Of a stretch of DNA of 64,000 nucleotides, positions 45,423 to 53,070 are shown piece by piece (the stretch's first letter is position 1; each line of letters starts with the position of its first letter). The stretch lies in contig NC_014387.1 in the NCBI RefSeq assembly GCF_000145035.1, positions 1,186,276 to 1,250,275 on the forward strand. Reading direction: 5' to 3'. Source of the DNA: Butyrivibrio proteoclasticus B316. GTDB taxonomy: Bacteria > Bacillota > Clostridia > Lachnospirales > Lachnospiraceae. Position numbers and translations under genes: made by a program. Under the pieces are notes generated by a model. That model did not search any database. It was not told where the DNA came from and was given only the letters and a program-made list of their open reading frames with translations.

Positions 45423-45848
45423 ATGAAGACTTTTGAAGCACCACAGTTAATGGAACTTGGTTTCGAATTTACAGCTGAAGGTGTTTTTGGCGGAAGTGGA
45501 ACTCCTGTTCCGAATCCACCCAGCGCATGGCTTAATGACGATAACAACAATGGCGGATCTCATACAGACGTCAGAGTACATTTCCAGAATCCATTAAATG
45601 TGGTTTGTGAGAGATTCAGCATCTTTATTGATTCAACAGTACCAATTAAGAGCTTTGGAAGTTCTGAGTTTGCAATAACAAAAGAATCTGATACATCTTT
45701 TCGTATTGATGTTAATAGGCATCTTAATGCTAACGAATGGACAGATTTCATTTTCCAAGCTATTGTTGAAGGCGGTTCTATTCGTGAATCAGGTACAAGT
45801 GGTACAATGACTGAACTTAAAATAAGAGATGTACGGCCTCTTAACTAA
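45423..45848 (+). CDS. Small secreted-type protein with leader-like N-terminus (possible peptide precursor)
   Basis: A 141-residue protein that I do not recognise as a named family. Residues 1-24 (MKTFEAPQLMELGFEF, ending in GVFGG) resemble the non-Sec leaders of many Lachnospiraceae peptides, which start MK-x-Y/F-E-x-P and end in Gly-Gly. A Pro/Asn/Gly-rich linker (about 25-48, PVPNPPSAWLNDDNNNGG) follows. The remaining 90 residues or so are all-beta in pattern (VRVHF, RFSIFIDS, FAITKES, FRIDVNRHL, TDFIFQAIVEGG). Their strand order recalls CBM2/Ig-like domains such as that in the xylanase at 54976. It has its own promoter and terminator and precedes an ABC exporter. A cargo or precursor role is inference. 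Confidence 0.6.
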   Translation: MKTFEAPQLMELGFEFTAEGVFGGSGTPVPNPPSAWLNDDNNNGGSHTDVRVHFQNPLNVVCERFSIFIDSTVPIKSFGSSEFAITKESDTSFRIDVNRHLNANEWTDFIFQAIVEGGSIRESGTSGTMTELKIRDVRPLN

Positions 45849-45867
45849 TTATTAAAGATTTTTATTG

Positions 45868-45901
45868 GAGCACCACATATGAACGTGGTGCTTCTTTTTT
45901 T
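45868..45901 (+). terminator. Intrinsic terminator between the small protein and ABC exporter genes
   Basis: AGCACCAC (45869-45876) and GTGGTGCT (45885-45892) form a strong stem, followed by a run of seven or more T residues to 45901. It ends six bases before the ABC exporter start. Confidence 0.9.
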
Positions 45902-45906
45902 ACGAT

Positions 45907-47676
45907 ATGGGGAAGATAAGATATTATTTCAACAAAATTAAAGAAGGAAAGCTAAAAGACAAGTTATTGATATTCAAGTGGATATATGGATACGCAATAA
46001 ACCATATACCCGCTATTGTAATATACACTTTACTTGGTATGACCGGCATAATACTTGGTCTTTTTACAAGCCTTAATTCACGAGACCTGGTAGATATAAT
46101 CACAGGACATCGCACAGGGGAACTTTTGCGCACATTTATAATCATGATTGTACTTACAGTAGTGAATACTTGTGTTTCGCAGATATCAAGTTACCTTTCC
46201 ACCAAAATCAGTCTTAAGGTTAATAATGAGATAAAGGCGCAGATCTTTGAAGGAATATTACGAACGGATTGGCAATCCCTGTCTAAATATCATTCCGGTG
46301 ACCTTGTTATGAGATGCGGAAGTGACGCTTCCAATATTGCATCAGGAATTTTGACACTTGTACCAAACCTTATAATCTATATTTTCAGATTTGCATCCGC
46401 TTTATATATGGTTTGCATATACGATTGGACATTCGCTATTTTTGCGCTTGCCAGCATCCCGATAACACTGATCAGTTCGCGCTATTCTATGAAGATGATG
46501 AGAAAGAGCGGAATGGGAACTATGTCAGCATCCGCTAGAATGAACGGTTTTCATCAGGAGACCTTCTCGAATATTCAGACAATAAAAGCTTTTGATATGC
46601 TGTCATATCACATAGACAGGCTAAAAGAAATACAAAAAGGATATTCAGAAGCTACGCTTAAGTACCAGAAGATATCAATGCTCAATACTTTTATACTGAC
46701 ATTTGTATCTATGCTTGTATCCTACTCTGCACAGGCATGGGGCGTATATAAGGTTTGGAGCGGAGCTATCACATACGGAACAATGACCATGTTTATAGGC
46801 CTTTCAAGTTCTCTTACAGGCTCAGTTTCTAATCTTATCAGTTTTGTACCAACGTCTCTTAGCTTGTTTAACTCAGCTGACCGAGTTAAAAGCATATTGG
46901 ACCTTCCAAGAGATGATTATTCCAATGCCGAAGATGTTGAAAGATTTGGGCAGGAGCATGCAGGTAAGGGAATAGGAGTAGAAGCCAGAAACGTGTCATT
47001 TGCTTACGAAGGTGCAGAAAATGTCTTTTCCAAGGCCGAATTTAATGCTAATCCTCATGAGACAGTTGCATTTGTCGGACCTTCAGGTGAAGGAAAGACA
47101 ACTATGCTAAGACTTCTTCTTGCTATAATAAGGCCTGGTGAGGGACAGGTGCGTATAACGACAGGTGATGGGGAACTTGAAGATAGTCTCTATGCAACAG
47201 CTGCAACGAGAAGTCTTTTTGCATATGTTCCACAAGGAAATACAATGTTCTCGGGAACTATAGCTCAAAATATGAGAAATGTAAAAAAGGATGCAACGGA
47301 TGACGAGATCATCAAAGCCCTGAAAATGGCTTGTGCATGGGACTTTGTCAAGAAACTTCCTGAAGGCATAAATAGTGAAATGGGAGAGCATGGCAGTGGC
47401 TTTTCAGAGGGACAGGCCCAGAGGTTGTCTATTGCCAGAGCAATCCTTAGACAGTCGCCTATACTTCTTTTGGATGAAGCAACCTCTGCTCTTGATGTAT
47501 GGACAGAAAAAGAGGTCCTTAAGAATATCATGGCAGATGAATATCCAAGGACCACTATTATTACTACACATAGACCTTCAGTATTGAAACAATGCGATAG
47601 AGTATATGCTATCAGAAACGGCAACTGTTGTAAGTTATCTGATGAGGAAATCAGCGAGATGGAAAGCATCGCCTGA
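45907..47676 (+). CDS. ABC exporter (fused membrane and ATPase domains)
   Basis: The 589-residue protein is a type I exporter half-transporter. Six membrane helices lie in about 30-310 (AIVIYTLLGMTGIILGLF first) and an ATPase domain in about 345-589. Walker A is GPSGEGKT at 391-398, the signature is the non-canonical GFSEGQAQR at 498-506, Walker B is ILLLDEATSALD, and the H-loop is TTHRPS. No N-terminal C39 peptidase domain is present. The start follows a terminator T-run by six bases and lacks a ribosome-binding site, so expression probably depends on readthrough. Export of the upstream small protein or a modified peptide is inferred from context. Confidence 0.88.
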   Translation: MGKIRYYFNKIKEGKLKDKLLIFKWIYGYAINHIPAIVIYTLLGMTGIILGLFTSLNSRDLVDIITGHRTGELLRTFIIMIVLTVVNTCVSQISSYLSTKISLKVNNEIKAQIFEGILRTDWQSLSKYHSGDLVMRCGSDASNIASGILTLVPNLIIYIFRFASALYMVCIYDWTFAIFALASIPITLISSRYSMKMMRKSGMGTMSASARMNGFHQETFSNIQTIKAFDMLSYHIDRLKEIQKGYSEATLKYQKISMLNTFILTFVSMLVSYSAQAWGVYKVWSGAITYGTMTMFIGLSSSLTGSVSNLISFVPTSLSLFNSADRVKSILDLPRDDYSNAEDVERFGQEHAGKGIGVEARNVSFAYEGAENVFSKAEFNANPHETVAFVGPSGEGKTTMLRLLLAIIRPGEGQVRITTGDGELEDSLYATAATRSLFAYVPQGNTMFSGTIAQNMRNVKKDATDDEIIKALKMACAWDFVKKLPEGINSEMGEHGSGFSEGQAQRLSIARAILRQSPILLLDEATSALDVWTEKEVLKNIMADEYPRTTIITTHRPSVLKQCDRVYAIRNGNCCKLSDEEISEMESIA

Positions 47677-47680
47677 ATAC

Positions 47681-48838
47681 TTAAGCTGTTGTACTATCGA
47701 TTTGGGACTTTATGAATGCAGCTGCATCATCTGAGGTGTTGCAGCTGTAATTCCATACAGGATAGTCAGCGCTAACTTCCTGCGCGAAGCGAATAACGCT
47801 TAAGGACATCTCACTATTCCACATCGGAGAGATGATTCTGTTCATAATAGCCAGAGCTTTAGCTTCCGGCTGCAAATGACTTACAAAATTATTAGGATCC
47901 TGACGAAGCAGTACTATTCCTCTAAGCTCATAGTCTTTAGCATCATAGATTCCTGAAGTTCCACACCATGGCATGCCATACGCATATATTTTGCCATCAT
48001 CACCTTTTCCCAATAGATTCAAATCGCCGTTGATCTGTCTTACGCCGTACAACCTATTCCAAAGCGCTGCATGTGTGCTTTTGCCGATTCCGGATCCGGC
48101 AGAAAAGAGAAGAGCCTTGTGATCATACTCTACGGAAACCGAATGTATGGCAAATAAGTTATGGATTCTTGCCATATAAAGGAAAGCGTGACGAATAGCC
48201 CAGAATACTTCTTCCTTGGCATTATCAGTATCTTTAACAAAAACAGATACCTTCTGTCCGTCCGGTGATATATGAAGCTCGTCAACATGCTCCCATAACG
48301 GGAAAATGAGAATATATTTATCACATGTTTTTATGACGGATACCTCTTTATCACGAATGATCAGTTCACCGGATTTATGTATTACAGGTGCAATATGATA
48401 GACATAAATATTCTGGGTTTTATCAGCTGAGCAAGTGTATTCATCATCAGCAAAAGACATAAAGCTATCATCAAACAGTTCTTCCTTGCCGAACAGATTT
48501 ACGCAGATACCGGCAATATTCATGCTGACATATTTCTTGAGTTTAAGCTTTTTATAAAAATCGGTATCTATAACCATTCCTGAATAACAAAGGGAATCCA
48601 TAAAGCTTTGAATGGAACGTTTTGCGTCAGGGCGATCTGCCTCGTCTATCTCAAAGTGTTTATAGCAGCTATCAAAGATTTCTTCAATTGTCAGATCTTT
48701 GGAGAGTAAATTCCAGATAAAAACACCGGTATCATTTAGAAATAAGCTTTTCTTCCTATCTGCTGCGCTTTGACCATGCGTTAGCAGACAAGGAGTGTCG
48801 CCGATATATTCAAGAGTAAAATCGTTATTTCTGATCAT
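47681..48838 (-). CDS. PqqD-like domain fused to HPr-kinase-like domain
   Basis: The protein is 385 residues. Residues 1-95 match a PqqD/RiPP-recognition-like fold (LFLNDTGVFIWNLLSKDLTIEE, then DRPDAKRSIQSFMDSL). The middle is unclassified. From about 240 there is an HprK-like kinase core: P-loop SAGSGIGKSTH (246-256), the INGDLNLLG strand, and MPWCGTSGIYDAKDYELRG. In lasso-peptide and related loci, HprK-like kinases phosphorylate peptides and PqqD-like domains bind leaders. The gene converges on the ABC exporter with a 4-bp gap and no terminator between. GTGGGGA precedes the ATG. No cyclase or radical-SAM enzyme is adjacent. Confidence 0.8.
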   Translation of the reverse strand: MIRNNDFTLEYIGDTPCLLTHGQSAADRKKSLFLNDTGVFIWNLLSKDLTIEEIFDSCYKHFEIDEADRPDAKRSIQSFMDSLCYSGMVIDTDFYKKLKLKKYVSMNIAGICVNLFGKEELFDDSFMSFADDEYTCSADKTQNIYVYHIAPVIHKSGELIIRDKEVSVIKTCDKYILIFPLWEHVDELHISPDGQKVSVFVKDTDNAKEEVFWAIRHAFLYMARIHNLFAIHSVSVEYDHKALLFSAGSGIGKSTHAALWNRLYGVRQINGDLNLLGKGDDGKIYAYGMPWCGTSGIYDAKDYELRGIVLLRQDPNNFVSHLQPEAKALAIMNRIISPMWNSEMSLSVIRFAQEVSADYPVWNYSCNTSDDAAAFIKSQIDSTTA

Positions 48839-49028
48839 AGGTTCCCCACTTTTAAGAAAATACGGTTTAATACGAATAATACCAGCCTATTATAGCATTA
48901 AAGCAGCTATTATGTAGGCTTTTTGATTCTTACATGCTATGATTATGAGTATGTTTTAGAAAACAGTAATCTCATATGTAAAGTTTTATAAGAAAAAGTT
49001 TTGAATAATCGGGGACAAAGGGGAAACA

Positions 49029-50345
49029 ATGGCATCAAGTATTATACATCTTGCAGTTACTAACGAGCTTATTAAGCACCATGCCTTTAAGGATGAAAAC
49101 AGACTTAAGTTTGGAGCTATTCTTCCTGATGCAGGTAAAGGTAAAGCAGGTCATTTAAATAAGTATATTTGGGGACGTAATAAAAAGTCTTATGATTTCG
49201 AATTATTCAGAGATAAGTTCGGAGAGCTGATGAGGCAGGACGACTTATATCTTGGTTATTATCTTCACCTTGTTCAGGACATATGCTACAGGCACTTTGT
49301 ATATGACAAGTATCACTGGAATCCCATGATTCCCGGCAATGTAGAGAAACTTCACAATGATTATTCCATAATAAATTACTATGTAACTGAAAAATATGAT
49401 TTGAAGAATGACATAGTAGCTCCCAAGGACTTTGAGAGGGAATCAATAAATGACCTATGCGTATATGACGTTAACTGGCTTATGGAATCTATGGGGGAAT
49501 ACTTTAAAAAAGTGGATGGCGACATTTTCTTTTTTACCAGAGAAATGGCAGACGAATACATCGCCGAGGCAGTTGAACTATGCTTAAAAGAGCTAAGCGC
49601 ATTTATGAACGGAGGAAAGCTTATAGAGAGCTACGACAATGCTTGGGATAATAAAATCTACTCTCTTTTAGAAACTACATTAAATACAAGAGATCTTGGC
49701 GGCTACAGGATAGATGGAACAGAAAACTACACAAAATACGGGCGATTGATAAGAAGTGATGTTGCAAGTTACCCTTCTGAAAAAGATATAGAATTTTTGA
49801 AAAACACTGGTATTACAACCATAATGGATACCAGATCCGTAGATGAAAAAGAAAAAAAGCCTCATGGCCTTGCCAAAGTAGAAGGCTTTGAATATTACGA
49901 TATTCCTATTCCTGAAGGAAGTGGCGTTCCGGATAGTGTAGAGGCGGTTCCGGATAGCTATATACAAATTGCACATTCAGAAAAAATAAGTAAAGTGTTT
50001 AAGACAATAGCTAATGCTGAAGGGGGAGTAATGTTTAACTGTTCTGCGGGAAAAGACAGAACCGGTGTCAATTCTGCTCTTTTATTGTGGCTCTGTGGTG
50101 TCAGAAAGAGTGATATCGTATATGACTACATGAGAACCAAGAAAAACAATAAAGAGCGTTTCGAACTGATACATCAGAATTTCCCTGAACTTGACATGAA
50201 TATTGTGATTCCTAACGAAAATAATATGATTTCTTTTATGAAGATGATAGAAGAAAGCTATGACACTGTGGAGAACTATTTTTCAGCTATAGGCATTAGC
50301 AGAGATGAGCAGAAAAAGATAACAGCAAAGCTGACGGAGACTTGA
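49029..50345 (+). CDS. Zinc-dependent phospholipase-C-like domain fused to a tyrosine/lipid phosphatase
   Basis: The protein is 438 residues. The N-terminal 200 or so (ASSIIHLAVTNELIKHH, YYLHLVQDICYRHF, HNDYSIINYY) resemble the helical, His/Asp-rich zinc-dependent phospholipase C-like domain. The C-terminal half, from about 219 (NTRDLGGYRI), is a Y_phosphatase3-type domain with IMDTRSVDEKE and the catalytic P-loop CSAGKDRTG at 338-346 (nucleophile Cys338). The latter family includes bacterial lipid and protein-tyrosine phosphatases. No signal peptide, so cytoplasmic. AAAGGGG lies before the ATG. The role is unknown; joining two phosphoester-acting domains suggests phosphoinositide or phospholipid headgroup metabolism, which is inference. 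Confidence 0.72.
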   Translation: MASSIIHLAVTNELIKHHAFKDENRLKFGAILPDAGKGKAGHLNKYIWGRNKKSYDFELFRDKFGELMRQDDLYLGYYLHLVQDICYRHFVYDKYHWNPMIPGNVEKLHNDYSIINYYVTEKYDLKNDIVAPKDFERESINDLCVYDVNWLMESMGEYFKKVDGDIFFFTREMADEYIAEAVELCLKELSAFMNGGKLIESYDNAWDNKIYSLLETTLNTRDLGGYRIDGTENYTKYGRLIRSDVASYPSEKDIEFLKNTGITTIMDTRSVDEKEKKPHGLAKVEGFEYYDIPIPEGSGVPDSVEAVPDSYIQIAHSEKISKVFKTIANAEGGVMFNCSAGKDRTGVNSALLLWLCGVRKSDIVYDYMRTKKNNKERFELIHQNFPELDMNIVIPNENNMISFMKMIEESYDTVENYFSAIGISRDEQKKITAKLTET

Positions 50346-50358
50346 GAAAACTATCAAA

Positions 50359-51777
50359 TCACCGCTCAAACCATTTTAATAGCTGCATTTTCATTTTTTC
50401 GACTTTTCCGGTGTAAGGATGTTCTCTTAGAGGGAGATTCCAGAAGGTTTTGCCTGTAAGCACAGTCTGGGGATGAGTGAATTCACGAAAGCCCCATTCG
50501 CCGTGGTAAGCCCCCATTCCGCTGTGCCCGGTCCCGTTAAAGGGTACGCCCTTGACCATCATATGTATACATACCTCATTGATGCAACCGCCTCCGTATT
50601 GGAGGGTCTGCATAACTTTATTTGCCCATTTCGTATCCTTGGTAAAAACATACATTGCCAACGGATGCTCTCTTTTTTCAATTATATCCAGTATTTCGTC
50701 AATTTCATCGTCCTTGTAGGGCACTATGGGCAGCAGTGGGCTGAATAGTTCCTTACGGACAATTTCCTCGTCTGCATTTACAGGGTAGATGATAGTGGGA
50801 GCATAGCGAAGTGTATCTCGGTTTCCGTTACCGCCAAAGAGTATTCTGGAACGATATTGCTCCGCTGTCTGAGCGCTATTATCGTAGGCTGAGGTGCTGA
50901 CGAGGTGCGGATATTCAGCGTTTTCCTCCGGGTGCTCACCAATCTGTCTGGTAAATTCAGCCTTTAGTTCATTGAGAAATTCATCTGCAACCTCTTGAGC
51001 TACGGCAATCTGGTTGATATTGATGCAGATTTGTCCGGCGTTGCAGAGCTTGAAAAAAGCAATCTTACGTGCCGCATCCTTTAGGTTAGCGTCCTTACGC
51101 ACTACGCACCAGTTGCCTGTTTCGCCGCCAAGTTCTAGTGCCAGAGGAGTCAGGTGTCTGGCTGCCTCCGCCATTACATGTTTGGCTACGTTGGGAGAAC
51201 CTGTATAGAAAATCTTATCAAAGCGCTCAGCAAGGCATAGGTCGGCCACATCGTGACCACCATCTATAACAGTAATATATTCTTCAGGAAAGTATTCAGA
51301 AATACATTTTTTTAAGACTTCAGTACAGGCAACCGTCTTGGAACTGGTCTTGATGACTGCAGTGTTACCGCCTGAAATGCATGCTGCCAACACTCCTACC
51401 GCAAGCAGCAATGGGAAGTTGAAGGGGCTGATAATAAGTGAGACGCCATAGGGCATTTTATATACCATGGTGGTAACAGAAGGAAAGCACATGATACCGC
51501 TGAAATGGCGCTCAGGTCGTGCCCATCGGCGAAGCCCGCGGATAGTCTCGTTGATCTCTGTAATAATTGGGCCGATATCACAAAGATAGGCTTCGACCTT
51601 GCTGCGACCAAGGTCCTTTTGCAGAGCTTCCAGAAAAAGAGCTTCGTTGTCAACCATCATCCTTTTTAAGGTCTTTAGGCTGTTAATGCGCCACTCGACA
51701 TTCAGGGTCTTTCCTGTTCTGAAAAACTGTCGCTGTTTTGACACAATGCTCTGAATGTATTCTGCCGTGTAAACCAT
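50359..51777 (-). CDS. Aldehyde dehydrogenase family protein (class 3-like)
   Basis: An NAD(P)-dependent aldehyde oxidiser of about 472 residues from ATG 51777, which has GGAGG five bases upstream; a TTG at 51795 is the alternative. It has SPFNFPLLLAVGVLAACISGGNTAVIK, FYTGSPNVAKHV, the active-site region ALELGGETG and the catalytic cysteine motif NAGQICININQIAV. The C-terminal part ends in a long helix. The pattern (SPFNFP, GQ-I-C) fits the class 3/fatty-aldehyde group. It is divergent from the 51925-54744 pair across a 147-bp shared upstream region, which suggests a common module. Confidence 0.88.
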   Translation of the reverse strand: MVYTAEYIQSIVSKQRQFFRTGKTLNVEWRINSLKTLKRMMVDNEALFLEALQKDLGRSKVEAYLCDIGPIITEINETIRGLRRWARPERHFSGIMCFPSVTTMVYKMPYGVSLIISPFNFPLLLAVGVLAACISGGNTAVIKTSSKTVACTEVLKKCISEYFPEEYITVIDGGHDVADLCLAERFDKIFYTGSPNVAKHVMAEAARHLTPLALELGGETGNWCVVRKDANLKDAARKIAFFKLCNAGQICININQIAVAQEVADEFLNELKAEFTRQIGEHPEENAEYPHLVSTSAYDNSAQTAEQYRSRILFGGNGNRDTLRYAPTIIYPVNADEEIVRKELFSPLLPIVPYKDDEIDEILDIIEKREHPLAMYVFTKDTKWANKVMQTLQYGGGCINEVCIHMMVKGVPFNGTGHSGMGAYHGEWGFREFTHPQTVLTGKTFWNLPLREHPYTGKVEKMKMQLLKWFER

Positions 51778-51924
51778 AGGAGCCTCCGTACTCAACTAAT
51801 TCGCTTTTTTGATTTCTAAATATTATAACCTTTCGATAATTAATTATCAATATAACTACTTTTGGGGATGTTTCTATGATACTATGAATTAGTAACCGTC
51901 GGGAAAAAAGAATATGGGGGAATT

Positions 51925-53067
51925 ATGGCAAATATTAGTGATAAGCAGCGAAATCATTTCATGTTACGTGGCCCTTTGAGCAAACGGGGCTATGACTGGT
52001 GGTGGCATTCATTCACGGCAGAGGATGAGGAAACCGGAGAAGAGAAGCCATTTTTTATTGAGTATTTTACATGCAATCCTGATCTTGCTGAAGATGAACC
52101 TATTCTGGGACAACATCCCGGTAGAAAGAAGGATGGCAAGAAGCCATCTTATCTGATGGTGAAGGCTGGCTGGTGGGGCGAAGACGCCACGCAGCTGCAT
52201 CGCTTTTACCCATGGAAGGATGTAACCCTCCCTTATGATACCAATCTGAATCTCTCCGCGCCTGAATGCAGCTTGACAGAGACGCATATGACCGGTACGG
52301 TTACGGTCTCAAAAGAAGAGGCTGATTCTCACCCTGAATATATGAGTGACAGCGGGAGTATGATATGGGACCTTAGTATTGATAAAAAGGTTGCTTTCAA
52401 TGTTGGCTATGGTGCGAGCAAATTTTTTCAGCGCCTGAACGCTTTTGAGATGTTCTGGCATGCTGAAGGCATGAAAACCGAATATTCCGGTATGATCATC
52501 TGTAATGGTCGAAGGTATATAGTAAAACCAAAGACCTGCTACGGCTATGCTGACAAGAATTGGGGCGGAGACTTCACCAGCCCTTGGGTTTGGCTCAGCA
52601 GCAATAATCTTACAAGCCTTCTCACAGGAAAAAAGTTGGAAAATAGCGTGTTTGATATCGGTGGTGGGCGCCCTAAGGTTCTTGGAGTAGCTTTGAACCG
52701 TAAGCTTCTTTCAGACTTCTGGTATGAGGGCAAGAGCTATGAATTCAATTTTTCCAAATTCTGGACATTTTGTCGTACTAAGTTCGAGTGCAGTGAGACC
52801 GATACAGAGGTGTTATGGCACGTTCGACAGGAAACGACTTCTGCTATTATGGATACCAAAATCAGTTGTCAAAAGAAAGATATGTTATTCGTAAATTATG
52901 AAGCACCCAATGGCCAAAAGCTCCACAATCGTCTTTTTAATGGTGGAAACGGAGTTGGTATTATTGAGCTCTACCGCAAGAAGGGCGGCAAAACCGAACT
53001 GATAGACAGAGTTGAGGCCAAAAACATTGGTTGTGAATTCGGAGAATACGGAGAATTGGGAGAATAA
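51925..53067 (+). CDS. Lipocalin-like protein (tocopherol-cyclase/Svf1-like)
   Basis: A 380-residue protein rich in Trp and Tyr with no signal peptide. Motifs such as HFMLRGPLSKRGYDWWWHSF at the start and YGYADKNWGGDFTSPWVWLSSNN in the middle resemble the two-lipocalin fold shared by tocopherol cyclase, CrtC-like hydratases and Svf1. Members bind or convert hydrophobic prenyl-type or lipid substrates; the substrate here is unknown. GGGGGA precedes the ATG. It is followed after three bases by the DUF362 gene, a clear operon. Confidence 0.68.
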   Translation: MANISDKQRNHFMLRGPLSKRGYDWWWHSFTAEDEETGEEKPFFIEYFTCNPDLAEDEPILGQHPGRKKDGKKPSYLMVKAGWWGEDATQLHRFYPWKDVTLPYDTNLNLSAPECSLTETHMTGTVTVSKEEADSHPEYMSDSGSMIWDLSIDKKVAFNVGYGASKFFQRLNAFEMFWHAEGMKTEYSGMIICNGRRYIVKPKTCYGYADKNWGGDFTSPWVWLSSNNLTSLLTGKKLENSVFDIGGGRPKVLGVALNRKLLSDFWYEGKSYEFNFSKFWTFCRTKFECSETDTEVLWHVRQETTSAIMDTKISCQKKDMLFVNYEAPNGQKLHNRLFNGGNGVGIIELYRKKGGKTELIDRVEAKNIGCEFGEYGELGE

Positions 53068-53070
53068 TAT

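Noticed and set aside
45423..48838. Classical lasso-peptide or lanthipeptide cluster
   Set aside because: No lasso cyclase, RiPP protease, LanM/LanB or radical-SAM enzyme is adjacent, and the putative precursor is too large for a lasso peptide.
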